DNA of 64,000 nt, taken from an uncultured bacterium. GTDB lineage: Bacteria; Verrucomicrobiota; Lentisphaeria; Victivallales; UBA1829. This document shows positions 41,573 through 50,454 of this stretch, piece after piece. The stretch spans positions 330,749-394,748 of the forward strand of contig CACYZF010000006.1 in assembly GCA_902778895.1 (NCBI GenBank), written 5' to 3'. Under the pieces are notes generated by a model. That model saw nothing but the letters and a program-made list of their open reading frames with translations, was not told the DNA's origin and ran no database searches. A program made the translations under genes and the position numbers. Within the stretch, counting starts at the first letter, position 1; every line of letters starts with the position of its first letter.

Positions 41573-43462
41573 ATGCATGAGTTCAGAACGCATACCTGCG
41601 GCGAACTGAGAAAAAGCGACGTCGGAATCACTGCACGCCTTTCCGGCTGGATCCACAGCGTGCGCGACCACGGCGGCATCATCTTCATCGACCTGCGCGA
41701 CCACTACGGCAAGACCCAGGTCGTGATCGACCCGACCAAGGATTTCTATCAGGAACTCGAACGCTGGCGCGTCGAGACGGTCGTGTGCTTCACCGGCAAA
41801 GTCGTGGCGCGTACCCCCGAGACAGTGAACCCGAAGATCGCGACCGGCGAGATCGAACTCGTGGCCGATGAGATGACCGTGCTCGGCGAGACCGAACAGC
41901 TTCCGTTCCTCGTGGCGAAAGACGAGGACGCGCCGGAAGCTCTCCGCCTCAAATACCGTTTCCTGGATCTCCGCCGCGACGAGCTCCACAACCACATCGT
42001 GATGCGCGCCAAACTCATCGAGTCCCTGCGTCGCAAGATGTGGGACCTCGGGTTCACCGAATACCAGACCCCGATCCTCACCAGCAGCTCCCCGGAAGGC
42101 GCCCGCGACTACCTCGTGCCGAGCCGCGTCCATCCCGGCAAGTTCTACGCCCTGCCCCAGGCTCCGCAACAGTTCAAGCAGCTGCTGATGGTCGCCGGAT
42201 TCGACCGTTATTTCCAGATCGCGCCGTGCTTCCGCGACGAAGACGCGCGCGCCGACCGTTCCCCGGGCGAGTTCTACCAGCTCGACATCGAAATGAGCTA
42301 CGCCACGCAGGACGACATCTTCGCGATCCTGGAAGACCTCCTCACGGACATCTTCCCGAAGTTCACCGACAAGCAGATCAGCCCCGCCCCCTTCCCGCGC
42401 ATCCCGTTCCGCGAATCCATGGAGCGCTACGGCACGGACAAGCCCGATCTCCGCAACCCGCTTGAAATGATCGACGTTACCGACATCTTCAAGGACAGCG
42501 GATTCCAGGCGTTCTCCAAGACCGTTGCGGCCGGCGGCGTCGTGAAGGCCATCAAGGTCAGCGGCATCGCGAAGGCGGACAATCCGCAACCGCGCCGTTT
42601 CTACGACGAAATGATCGCGTTCGCGCAGGAATGCGGCGCGAAGGGCATGGCCTACATCATCTGGAGCGCGGGCGAGACCAAGAGCCCGATCGTGAAGTTC
42701 CTTACCGGAAACGAACTGCCCTCCCTCGCCGAAAAGGCCGGCATCCAGGACGGCGACGTGCTGTTCTTCCTGGCCGACAAGCGCGCCCTCGTGAACTCCG
42801 TTGGCGGCAAGGTGATCGGCGAACTCGGACGCCGCCTCGGCCTCATCGACCCGAATGTCTTCAAGTTCTGCTGGATCGTCGACTTCCCGATGTTCGAGAC
42901 CGACGAGGAGACCGGTGCGCTGATCTTCTGCCACAACCCCTTCTCCATGCCGCAGGGCGGGATGAAGGCTGTGGAAACGCAGGATCCGCTGGACATCGTG
43001 GCGTACCAGTACGACATCGTGTGCAACGGCATCGAGCTTTCCTCCGGCGCGATCCGCAACCACCAGCCCGAACTCATGTACAAGCTCTTCGAGATGTGCG
43101 GTTACACCCGCGAAGTCGTCGACGACAAGTTCGGCGGCATGATCCGCGCGTTCAAGCTCGGCGCGCCGCCGCATGGAGGCATCGCCCCCGGTGTCGACCG
43201 TATGGCCATGCTCCTTGCCGACGCCCCGAACATCCGCGAAGTCATCGCTTTCCCGTTCAACCAGCAGGCCGAAGACCTGATGATGAACGCCCCGGCTGCC
43301 GTCGACATGAAGCAGCTCCGCGAACTCCGCGTGATCCCCGTCCCGCAGGAGCTCAAATACGAAGAGACCTTCAAGAAACTCCTGGCCGAGGCCGAACGCA
43401 TCCGCGCAGCGGAAGCGGCCGCAGCGGCCATGAACGCATCCGCGGCTCCGGAGCAGAACTGA
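41573..43462 (+). CDS. aspS: Aspartyl-tRNA synthetase
   Basis: 629 residues, the long bacterial AspRS. An N-terminal OB-fold anticodon domain (GWIHSVRDHGGIIFIDLRDHYG region) is followed by the class II core: motif 1 near LRRKMWDLGF, motif 2 FRDEDARADRSPGEF, the bacterial GAD insertion domain (about 300-430), and motif 3 GGIAPGVDRMAML. The C-terminus carries an Ala/Glu-rich tail beyond the usual end. It charges tRNA-Asp in the cytoplasm. GGAG lies eight bases before the ATG. The nearest promoter is the tRNA-Val one, so tRNA and synthetase may share a transcript. Whether it also charges tRNA-Asn cannot be judged here. Confidence 0.97.
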   Translation: MHEFRTHTCGELRKSDVGITARLSGWIHSVRDHGGIIFIDLRDHYGKTQVVIDPTKDFYQELERWRVETVVCFTGKVVARTPETVNPKIATGEIELVADEMTVLGETEQLPFLVAKDEDAPEALRLKYRFLDLRRDELHNHIVMRAKLIESLRRKMWDLGFTEYQTPILTSSSPEGARDYLVPSRVHPGKFYALPQAPQQFKQLLMVAGFDRYFQIAPCFRDEDARADRSPGEFYQLDIEMSYATQDDIFAILEDLLTDIFPKFTDKQISPAPFPRIPFRESMERYGTDKPDLRNPLEMIDVTDIFKDSGFQAFSKTVAAGGVVKAIKVSGIAKADNPQPRRFYDEMIAFAQECGAKGMAYIIWSAGETKSPIVKFLTGNELPSLAEKAGIQDGDVLFFLADKRALVNSVGGKVIGELGRRLGLIDPNVFKFCWIVDFPMFETDEETGALIFCHNPFSMPQGGMKAVETQDPLDIVAYQYDIVCNGIELSSGAIRNHQPELMYKLFEMCGYTREVVDDKFGGMIRAFKLGAPPHGGIAPGVDRMAMLLADAPNIREVIAFPFNQQAEDLMMNAPAAVDMKQLRELRVIPVPQELKYEETFKKLLAEAERIRAAEAAAAAMNASAAPEQN

Positions 43463-43505
43463 TAGCGCTCCGGACTGCCCTGCCCCGCCGCATCGGAGGA
43501 CCGGT

Positions 43506-44192
43506 ATGCCAGCCAAACGGCAGCAACAGACCATGAAGCGGAAAACCGCCGGAAAGAAGTCGTCCCAAAAGACGAATCAGCAGAAAAGTACGCTGCTGAT
43601 CTCCGTTCACCGGACGCAGGCGGTCTTCCTGCTCCTGCTGTTCGCCATGATCGGCATCCTGATGGGCATCGGCGTCTGGAAGGCCGGTTCCGCCATCTCC
43701 AATTACATCGACCGTGCGTCCCGCTACGACAAAATGATCGTGGCCGCCGGACGCCGCAACGGCGTGTATCCGCCGCTCCTGAAGGCCGTCATCTGGAAGG
43801 AAAGCCGGTTCGACGCCACGGCGCGCGGCAGCAAGGGCGAGATCGGCCTCATGCAGGTCATGCCGTCCACAGCGGTCAAGGACTGGGAAAATACGTTCCA
43901 GCGTCATGTGCCGTCCGACGGCGCGCTGATGGACCCCGCGCTCAATATCGAGATCGGGTCCTGGTTCCTCGGCCGCGCACTGGACCGCTGGAAGGACTAC
44001 AACGACGCGGAGTCGCTTGCGCTCTGCGAGTACAACGCAGGCATTCAGCGTGCCGAATCGTGGAAACCGCTCCTCCACGACGGCAAGGTCATGCCGAACA
44101 TCGACATCGATTCCACGCGTAAATACGTCCGGGACATCCTCGAACGGCGCGAACAATATGAACATGAATGGAACTGGGAGAAACTCAAATGA
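43506..44192 (+). CDS. Membrane-anchored lytic transglycosylase (SLT domain)
   Basis: 228 residues: a basic Lys/Gln-rich cytoplasmic N-terminus (about 1-35), one membrane helix (about 38-60) and an SLT lysozyme-like domain (about 80-220) with catalytic Glu in WKESRFDATARG, then GEIGLMQVMPSTA and CEYNAGIQRAESW. It cleaves peptidoglycan glycan strands to anhydromuropeptides. CGGAGG precedes the start. Its stop overlaps the ATG of the DUF3047 gene (ATGA). Another sign that the organism has and remodels peptidoglycan. Confidence 0.93.
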   Translation: MPAKRQQQTMKRKTAGKKSSQKTNQQKSTLLISVHRTQAVFLLLLFAMIGILMGIGVWKAGSAISNYIDRASRYDKMIVAAGRRNGVYPPLLKAVIWKESRFDATARGSKGEIGLMQVMPSTAVKDWENTFQRHVPSDGALMDPALNIEIGSWFLGRALDRWKDYNDAESLALCEYNAGIQRAESWKPLLHDGKVMPNIDIDSTRKYVRDILERREQYEHEWNWEKLK

Positions 44193-44956
44193 ACAAACGT
44201 TTCCGCCTTATGAAATCCGCTGCACTGCTCGCCGTCCTCCTCGCACCCTGCGCCTTCCTCTCCGTCGGCCTCGATGCGAAGGACAAGGAACCCGTGCGCC
44301 ACTGGGACTTCCAGAACGTGAAGCTCGACAAGGAAGGCATCCCGGACGGCTGGAGCTACCGCGGCAAACCCGGCACGCCCGACGTGAAGTATGAGATCGT
44401 CGAGGACAAGGAACTGAAGCACAAAGTCCTGCATATCACCTCCGACAAGGCGTCCGGCGTCATTATGGTCGACGCCTCCGACGTCGATCTGAAGAAATAC
44501 CCGATCATGCGCTGGCGCTGGAAAGCCGTTACGCTCCCGACCGGCGCGGACGCCACGGTCAAGTCCAAGGACGACCAGGGCATCGCCGTCTATGTCGGCT
44601 ACGGCAGAATCTCGCAGAGCAGCATCTCCTACAACTGGCAGACCGAGACCCCGAAGGGAAAATCCGGCAGCTCCACCTACAACTGGGTCGTGGATGTCGA
44701 CTGGTTCACCCTGCGCGACAAGAACGACAAGAAGGACACCTGGTTCGAGGAGGAAGTCAACGTCTACGACGACATGAACAAGATCTTCAAGAAGATCCCG
44801 CCCAGCTGGGCGCTCAGCATCTCGTCGAACAGCCAGTATACGGAGTCGAAAGCCGACGTCTATCTGGACTACATCGAGTTCGTCGAAAAGAAGGCCGCCG
44901 AGGCGAAGAAGGACGAAAAGAAGGAAGAGAAGAAAGACGAGAAGAAGGACAAGTAA
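44189..44956 (+). CDS. Secreted DUF3047-family protein
   Basis: 255 residues with a signal peptide (about 1-30, ending near VGLDAK). The body matches the DUF3047 pattern: HWDFQNVKLDKEGIPDGW, MRWRWKAVTLPTGADAT, DDQGIAVYVGYG and a beta-rich jelly-roll outline. The C-terminus ends in a Lys/Glu repeat tail (EEKKDEKKDK), probably flexible. The ATG overlaps the transglycosylase stop, so translation is coupled. The function of DUF3047 is unknown; the glycan-binding-like fold and coupling with a peptidoglycan lyase hint at a wall or glycan role (inference). A strong terminator follows. Confidence 0.88.
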   Translation: MNKRFRLMKSAALLAVLLAPCAFLSVGLDAKDKEPVRHWDFQNVKLDKEGIPDGWSYRGKPGTPDVKYEIVEDKELKHKVLHITSDKASGVIMVDASDVDLKKYPIMRWRWKAVTLPTGADATVKSKDDQGIAVYVGYGRISQSSISYNWQTETPKGKSGSSTYNWVVDVDWFTLRDKNDKKDTWFEEEVNVYDDMNKIFKKIPPSWALSISSNSQYTESKADVYLDYIEFVEKKAAEAKKDEKKEEKKDEKKDK

Positions 44957-44990
44957 TCCTCCTCTTTCTGCACAGATCGCTGTGTTTCTC

Positions 44991-45026
44991 CGGGCTGACG
45001 GATTTCGCATCCGCCGGCCCGTTTTC
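44991..45026 (+). terminator. Terminator of the aspS-SLT-DUF3047 unit
   Basis: Thirteen-bp stem with two or three mismatches (arms 44991-45003 and 45009-45021), pentaloop TTCGC, followed by TTTTCC. Confidence 0.85.
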
Positions 45027-45146
45027 CGTCTTTGGAAACCTCTTTTTATCATAAAGGGAAACCAAAAATACTGGAATCTCGTATATTTCGTAAGCTCAAA
45101 ATACTCATTCTATCGGATTATTTTTCGTTTTTTTTGATTTTTGAGC

Positions 45147-45175
45147 TTGAAATTTCCGAAAAAATGAAGTATAAT
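45147..45175 (+). promoter_or_regulatory. Promoter of the LpoB/CsgG-like envelope operon
   Basis: TTGAAA (45147-45152), a 17-bp spacer and TATAAT (45170-45175). The leader to the first ATG is about 130 nt. Confidence 0.7.
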
Positions 45176-45310
45176 ATGTTAGGACGTGCGAGCAATGCAT
45201 CCGCACATCGAAAGCGTTTACGTGCCGTTTGCCATGGAATATTCATTTCCCGGCGGACGGTTTCCGAAGACATTATACAGGCACCCGAACATAAGGAGGC
45301 TTGAAACATC

Positions 45311-46471
45311 ATGAAAAAACTGTATTTCACGGCATTGACGGCGGCCGTACTGGCGCTTGTCGCGGCGTCGGACTGCCCCGCGGAGGAGACGGTCACGGAA
45401 CAGGAAAAGAAAACGACGACCACGACGACCGCGACGACCGTGATCACGGAAACGGTCAGGACGAAGGCGAAGGAAAAGCCCGCGTGGAAGCCGTTCAAGG
45501 TCTGCGTGTTGGATTTTACCTCGATCGACATCAACGGACAGATCCGGTTCCTCGACACGAAGAACAATCCGATCGTGATCCCGCCGCAGAACACGCTGAA
45601 CGACGCCGACCACCGGACCATCAACTCCATCATGCAGGGCTATGTCCGCATGATCGACGCATGGGACAGCAGCTGGACGAACTCGGCGAACCGCGAGGCG
45701 CAGGTTGATGACAACGTCTTCACGCGCAAGAAAGCGATCGACCTGTACAACACGATCGTGAAGGGCGAGCCTCGCCCGATGGTGATCGGAGCGGAGTACC
45801 TGAGCGCGTACCTGGGCAAGCACAACGACGTCTTCGGCTGCATGGAAGTCTCGCAGGTCGCCGCCGCCATGGAAAAACTCCAGAAGGAGCCCGATTTCCC
45901 GCGCGACTTCATGCTCCGCATCGCGAAGGAGACCGGAGCCACGCATCTGATCTACGGCACCGTCTCGGACATCCACAGCAAGACCCGTTCGTTCTCCGGC
46001 TACGGGATTAACACCAATACCACCACGTACGAGCTGGACGTGACGATCAAGATGATCGACCTCGCTGCACAGCACTCCGTTTACAGCAACGTCTACACGG
46101 GCAGCTACCGCGAACAGCGTCCGGTCAGCACGGAGGCGTTTGACAACAATATTTTCCTGTCGCTCATGAAGTCCGCGCTGGAACAGGCCGCAGAGGACCT
46201 CTACGATGTCTGCAAGGAAGGACGCAAGAACAAGGTGACCGTTACGCCGATGCCGTACATGGTCACGGTCATGCCGACCGGCGGCGAAGGCTTCAAGGCG
46301 TCCGATGCCGCGGTCTATGCGGACGGCATCATCGTCGGCGCCGGCGGCGAGGCGTTCCCCCTGCCCGAAGGGGCGCACAAGATCGAGATCAAGGCCGACG
46401 GATATCAGACCAAGACGCTCTCGCTGGACGTGAAGTCCGACCAGAAGATCACCACAACACTGGAAAAGTAA
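45311..46471 (+). CDS. Secreted CsgG/LpoB-like protein with C-terminal PEGA-type domain
   Basis: 386 residues: a signal peptide (about 1-24), a Thr-rich linker, a CsgG/LpoB-type alpha/beta domain (VCVLDFTSIDINGQ near 58-71; ATHLIYGTVSDIHSK near 218-232; IKMIDLAAQHSVYSN) and a C-terminal PEGA-like beta domain (MVTVMPTGGEGFKAS to TLEK). AAGGAGG lies 11 bases before the ATG. It is the first of six closely packed envelope genes. The CsgG-type fold is used in secretion pores and in activators of peptidoglycan synthases; the lack of a lipobox Cys argues against a CsgG pore. The role is inferred from context. Confidence 0.75.
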   Translation: MKKLYFTALTAAVLALVAASDCPAEETVTEQEKKTTTTTTATTVITETVRTKAKEKPAWKPFKVCVLDFTSIDINGQIRFLDTKNNPIVIPPQNTLNDADHRTINSIMQGYVRMIDAWDSSWTNSANREAQVDDNVFTRKKAIDLYNTIVKGEPRPMVIGAEYLSAYLGKHNDVFGCMEVSQVAAAMEKLQKEPDFPRDFMLRIAKETGATHLIYGTVSDIHSKTRSFSGYGINTNTTTYELDVTIKMIDLAAQHSVYSNVYTGSYREQRPVSTEAFDNNIFLSLMKSALEQAAEDLYDVCKEGRKNKVTVTPMPYMVTVMPTGGEGFKASDAAVYADGIIVGAGGEAFPLPEGAHKIEIKADGYQTKTLSLDVKSDQKITTTLEK

Positions 46472-46489
46472 CCGGAAAGGATGACTGCA

Positions 46490-47665
46490 ATGAACTTCAA
46501 AAAACTCATCACCGCATTTGCATGCGTCGTTCTGTCCGCTGGCATTTTCGCCGCAGATAAGCTCGCCGTCGCCGAACCAGTCGGAAAGGGCGGCGTGCCC
46601 GCGTCCGACATCGAAGCCTTCTGGAGCATTTTGGAAAGCTCGATCCAGTCTGACGAATACACGCTGATTTCCCGCGGCGCGCTGAAACAGATGCTCACGG
46701 AAATCGGCCTCACGACCAGTTCCGATCTCGTGAGCCTGAACTCCACGCAGAAAGCCAGGCTCGGCGAAATCGAAGGCGTGAAATACATCCTCGTCTCCGA
46801 GATCAGCAAGTTTGGTTCCCGCCTGAACTGCACCATGCGCATCCTGGACGCCACCACGGGCGAGATCGACCAGGCGCGCACCGCGAACCTGCGCGTGAAG
46901 GACCTTGACGAGCTCGCCGACCAGATCGAAGCCACCCTCCAGAAGATGCTCGCCGACGACAAGTCGCTTCACCGTTCCGCGATCCTCGCCCCGGTCATCA
47001 AGGTCTCCGCGCCGTCCTATCTGGCCGACGACTTCAATGTCCGCCTCGAGAACGAGATGCTCGACAAGGGCCTGCGTCTCCAGAATCTCCAGTCCGTCGC
47101 GAAGATCCTGAAGAAGAACGACATGGATAACCTGAACGAGCTGGAGCCGAAGTTGTACGTCAAGGCCGGAAAGCTCCTCGAAGTCGAAATGCTCATCCAG
47201 GCCACGATCACGCGCTTCGAGATCGACAAGATCGCCTACAACGTCGCAGAGACAGGCAACAGCGGATTCCGCTACATCGGCAACATCGAAGGCAGCGTCC
47301 GCATCATTTCCGCACAGACAGGCGAAACCCTCGGCAGCGTCCCGTTCGACGAACGCGTCGACTTCCGCAGCATTCCCATCTCGACCAGACGCGACTGGAC
47401 TGTCGACGACTACGGCAAGCATCTCATCCGGACCGTCATCCCCCAGAAGGTCATCCCCGGCATCATGAAGTCCCCGGCGTTCAAGGACATGAACCCGCCG
47501 AAGACCGAAACGGAGGAAAAGAAGCCCGGCGCGGACAAGCATGCCGAAGCTGACAAGCCGCCTGTGAAACCCTCCGGGATCATCGGTGTGGAAGAGCTCC
47601 TGAAGAAGGCCGGATCTCCTCGCGATCCCAACCCCGCGATAGAACTCGAAAGCGTCATCGAATAA
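46490..47665 (+). CDS. Secreted CsgG/FlgO-like protein
   Basis: 391 residues with a signal peptide (MNFKKLITAFACVVLSAGIFA). The body has the FlgO/CsgG outline: YTLISRGALKQMLTEIGL, GVKYILVSEISKFGSRLNCTMRILDATTG (split), a second related half (about 190-330) and a Pro/Lys-rich tail. Two such domains in one chain suggest internal duplication. The ATG at 46490 is chosen since GGAAAGG touches the earlier ATG at 46481. It lies 18 bases after the previous gene and five before the next, so an operon is near certain. The function is unknown; envelope assembly is inferred from neighbours. Confidence 0.72.
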   Translation: MNFKKLITAFACVVLSAGIFAADKLAVAEPVGKGGVPASDIEAFWSILESSIQSDEYTLISRGALKQMLTEIGLTTSSDLVSLNSTQKARLGEIEGVKYILVSEISKFGSRLNCTMRILDATTGEIDQARTANLRVKDLDELADQIEATLQKMLADDKSLHRSAILAPVIKVSAPSYLADDFNVRLENEMLDKGLRLQNLQSVAKILKKNDMDNLNELEPKLYVKAGKLLEVEMLIQATITRFEIDKIAYNVAETGNSGFRYIGNIEGSVRIISAQTGETLGSVPFDERVDFRSIPISTRRDWTVDDYGKHLIRTVIPQKVIPGIMKSPAFKDMNPPKTETEEKKPGADKHAEADKPPVKPSGIIGVEELLKKAGSPRDPNPAIELESVIE

Positions 47666-47669
47666 CGCC

Positions 47670-49208
47670 ATGACGATCCGCCGTTTCCTCTCTATTCTCG
47701 CAAGTCGTATTCTGCCCGCTGCCGCGGCCGGCTGCATCCTCGCCGGCTGCTCCAGCGTCGTGAATTCGCACAAGCAGAAAGAGGACATGATGGATTACTA
47801 CCTGAAAGGCGAGAACGAGGACGCACTGGACGAGATCGAGTACAAGCTCCGCGAACCGGCATGGTACAATACCTCGGTCGTCGATACCGGCGACGAACTG
47901 GTCTGGCGGCTTGAGGCGGGAAGCATGAACTTCCACGTCGGAAACTTTCAGGAGTGTATCGACCAGCTTAAGATCGCCGAGGAGCTGATCGAACGGTACG
48001 ACGATCGCGCCGAAGTCAGCGCCCGCGACATCGGCGCGGAAGCCGGAGCCGCCCTCACCAACCTCAACGCCCTGCCCTACCGCGGCTGGTGCCGCGACCG
48101 CATCGCTATCGCCGTCTACAAAGCGCTCGCCTACCTTGGCACGGGCAACGAGGAGGCGTTCCACGCCCAGATCCGCCGTCTGCGCAACGAACAGAAGAAG
48201 GTTCAGGACGACTACAGCGCGTTCTTCGAACAGGAGAAGGCCGAACTCGAAGCGGAAAAGGCACAGAACCCGGATGCGGCGAAGCAGACCGATTCGCTGG
48301 GAAGCATTGAGAAGCTTACCGGCAATTCGGATAACGCCGCGTTCAAGAGCAACCTCGCCAAGGTCAAGAAGGTCGCCAACAAGGGCTACGGAAACTTCCT
48401 CAACCCCGCCGCGATCTTCCTTTCCGGGCTCGGCTCCGTCCGCGACGGCGAATATGACAACGCCCGCATCGACTTCCAGCACCTCAGCGAAGCCATGCCG
48501 AACAACCCCCTGTTCCGCAAGTATTACGTCACGGCCCTTCAGAAAGCAGGACGCGAGATCCCCGAAAACCTCGCCGACGTTGAGCCGTTCGATTTCCCGC
48601 TGGAAGAGAACTGCGTGTTCGTAATCTTTGCGAACGGACGGAGTGCGGCGCTGGAGGAAAGCTCGATCTACTTCCCCGTCATGGCGGCCTGGCCCTCGTG
48701 CGAGTTCTACGATGCTCCGTTCAAAGACCTCGAAGCCGAGGCCGCGGGCAAGAAATACGGCTCGCTGATCCTCGCGGATATGGACGGCATCCTCGCCCAG
48801 GAATTTGACGAGCGCCTCCCCGGGATCATCACGCGCATCGTCCTGAGCACGCTCATCAAGGAGGCGGCCTACTATGCCGGAATCGCGGTCATCGCCGCGC
48901 AAAAGGACATGGACCCCGCCGTTCAGGCCGCTGCCCTCGCGACCGTCGCCATCGGCGGCGCCGCCTACCGCGCCGCCATGAACACCGCCGACACGCGCGG
49001 CTGGGAGATCCTGCCGAAGGAGTTCCAGCTCACGCAGTTCCCGACGCCGGCAGACCGGCAGGTCGATCTCAAACTCAATCTGAACGGAGGAATGACGGTT
49101 TCCAAATCCCTGCGGCTCCCCGCGGACTGCAAATCCGCCATCATCTTCGTCGATGCACCCAGCGTGCAGAACGTGGCATTCCACGTCCTGCCGATCAAAT
49201 CCAAATAA
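47670..49208 (+). CDS. COG3014-family lipoprotein
   Basis: 512 residues. The signal ends in a lipobox (CILAGCSS, Cys near 27), so it is likely lipid-anchored. A helical, TPR-like N-terminal half (EDALDEIEYKL, NFQECIDQLKIAEEL, PYRGWCRDRIAIAVYKALAYLG, split) is followed by a conserved C-terminal half with a hydrophobic, Ala-rich segment (about 395-435). This is the COG3014 pattern, a protein often encoded beside ycfL and lpoB in proteobacteria, which is also the arrangement here. The function is unproven; partnership with LpoB in peptidoglycan synthesis is inferred. A Lys/Glu-rich insertion lies around 185-205. Confidence 0.82.
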   Translation: MTIRRFLSILASRILPAAAAGCILAGCSSVVNSHKQKEDMMDYYLKGENEDALDEIEYKLREPAWYNTSVVDTGDELVWRLEAGSMNFHVGNFQECIDQLKIAEELIERYDDRAEVSARDIGAEAGAALTNLNALPYRGWCRDRIAIAVYKALAYLGTGNEEAFHAQIRRLRNEQKKVQDDYSAFFEQEKAELEAEKAQNPDAAKQTDSLGSIEKLTGNSDNAAFKSNLAKVKKVANKGYGNFLNPAAIFLSGLGSVRDGEYDNARIDFQHLSEAMPNNPLFRKYYVTALQKAGREIPENLADVEPFDFPLEENCVFVIFANGRSAALEESSIYFPVMAAWPSCEFYDAPFKDLEAEAAGKKYGSLILADMDGILAQEFDERLPGIITRIVLSTLIKEAAYYAGIAVIAAQKDMDPAVQAAALATVAIGGAAYRAAMNTADTRGWEILPKEFQLTQFPTPADRQVDLKLNLNGGMTVSKSLRLPADCKSAIIFVDAPSVQNVAFHVLPIKSK

Positions 49209-49219
49209 GGAGAACAACC

Positions 49220-49678
49220 ATGAAGAAAATATGCATGATCGGATGGTTCGCCGCCGTCTTGATGCTGGCCGCGTGCCAGAACTCCGTGAACACGATCGAA
49301 AACGCGGACAAGACCATGACGCCGAACTATGTCAATGATTCCCGTTTCGTGACCGACGGATTCCTGAAACGGCGTCTCGCGCTCCAGAGCCTCACGCTCG
49401 GGGAGACCGCCGACGGCTATAAGCGCGCGCAGGTCGAAGTCACGAACGTCCGCACCGGAGCCGCCGCACAGTTCTGGAGCAGCATCACGGGCGAAAACCC
49501 GTACCATATCCGCTACCGCTTCACATGGTTCACCGAAGACGGCATGGCCGTGAACCACACCGTCCTCGCCGACTGGCAGGATGCCACGATCATCCCCGGC
49601 GAAACCCTCTTCCTTCAGTCCGTCGCCCCGAACAAAAACTGCAGCGATTTCAAAATCAGCCTCAAAGAGGCAGACTAA
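49220..49678 (+). CDS. YcfL-family lipoprotein (DUF1425)
   Basis: 152 residues with a lipobox (MLAACQNS, Cys about 19). The mature part follows YcfL: RRLALQSLTLGETADGYKRAQVEVTN, YRFTWFTEDGMAV and an Ig-like outline. In enterobacteria ycfL lies directly before lpoB (ycfM), as here. GGAG lies ten bases before the ATG. The role is unknown, but the conserved pairing suggests support of LpoB or outer-membrane assembly. Confidence 0.85.
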   Translation: MKKICMIGWFAAVLMLAACQNSVNTIENADKTMTPNYVNDSRFVTDGFLKRRLALQSLTLGETADGYKRAQVEVTNVRTGAAAQFWSSITGENPYHIRYRFTWFTEDGMAVNHTVLADWQDATIIPGETLFLQSVAPNKNCSDFKISLKEAD

Positions 49679-49696
49679 TCATAAAGGATACCGCAC

Positions 49697-50344
49697 ATGA
49701 ACGCTCGTTTTCTGATCCTCGGTCTTTCCGCCGCCGGAGCCCTCGCGCTCGCCGCGTGTGAAAGCAATAACACCGTCATCTACGACCCCGCCACCACCAA
49801 GACCGGGCTCCGCGCCACCAAAACGGTCTCCAGCGAGGAAATGCGCGAGGTTACCGTCGCCGCCGTCCAGGAGGCCATGACCAACGCCAAGTTCACGTCC
49901 TTCCTCAGAAAGTACAGGCAGGAAGTCGGCGATCCGGACGCCTGCCCCATCCTGAAGCTTGACAAGACCATCAACGACACCGACGATCCCGACCTGAACA
50001 CCTCCGAGATCACCGACATGCTCTTCGAAGAGCTCCTGAATGCCGGGAAAGTCGACGTCACCATGGCCGAAGGCGCGGGCCGCACACAGGCAATCGCCGC
50101 CTCCCGCGACCTCGAATATGACGAGAACTTCGACCAAAGCACCGTCGCGAAACGCGGCACGCTTCAGGCCGCACGTCTCGTGCTCCGTCCGAAAGTCACC
50201 TCCAACTCCGTGCGCGACGGCGGCACGCAGGCCGTGACCCGCACCTTCGTGCTGGAAATGGCCGACGTGCAGACCGGGCTGGTCATGTTTAAGTTCACCA
50301 AGCAGCTCGCGTTCATGAAGAAGAAAAGCTCCGTCGGCTGGTGA
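49697..50344 (+). CDS. lpoB: Penicillin-binding-protein activator LpoB-like lipoprotein
   Basis: 215 residues with lipobox LALAACES (Cys about 21). After a short linker comes the LpoB domain: SEEMREVTVAAVQEAM, CPILKLDKTINDTDDPDLNTSEITDML (split), SRDLEYDENFDQSTVA, RLVLRPKVTSNSVRDGG and the final VMFKFTKQLAF. In E. coli LpoB reaches through the wall from the outer membrane to stimulate PBP1b. The linker is much shorter than in E. coli LpoB, so the reach would differ. It sits in a conserved COG3014-ycfL-lpoB order, supporting the call. A PBP gene is not in the window. Confidence 0.85.
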   Translation: MNARFLILGLSAAGALALAACESNNTVIYDPATTKTGLRATKTVSSEEMREVTVAAVQEAMTNAKFTSFLRKYRQEVGDPDACPILKLDKTINDTDDPDLNTSEITDMLFEELLNAGKVDVTMAEGAGRTQAIAASRDLEYDENFDQSTVAKRGTLQAARLVLRPKVTSNSVRDGGTQAVTRTFVLEMADVQTGLVMFKFTKQLAFMKKKSSVGW

Positions 50345-50454
50345 TCCGGCCTCCGCTTCATTGACGCATTGACTGATCCGCCCTCCCCGTCCGTGCAACA
50401 AGCACATGGCGGGGATCCGGCGGCATCGGAATCATACATAAGGAGATTCATCCT

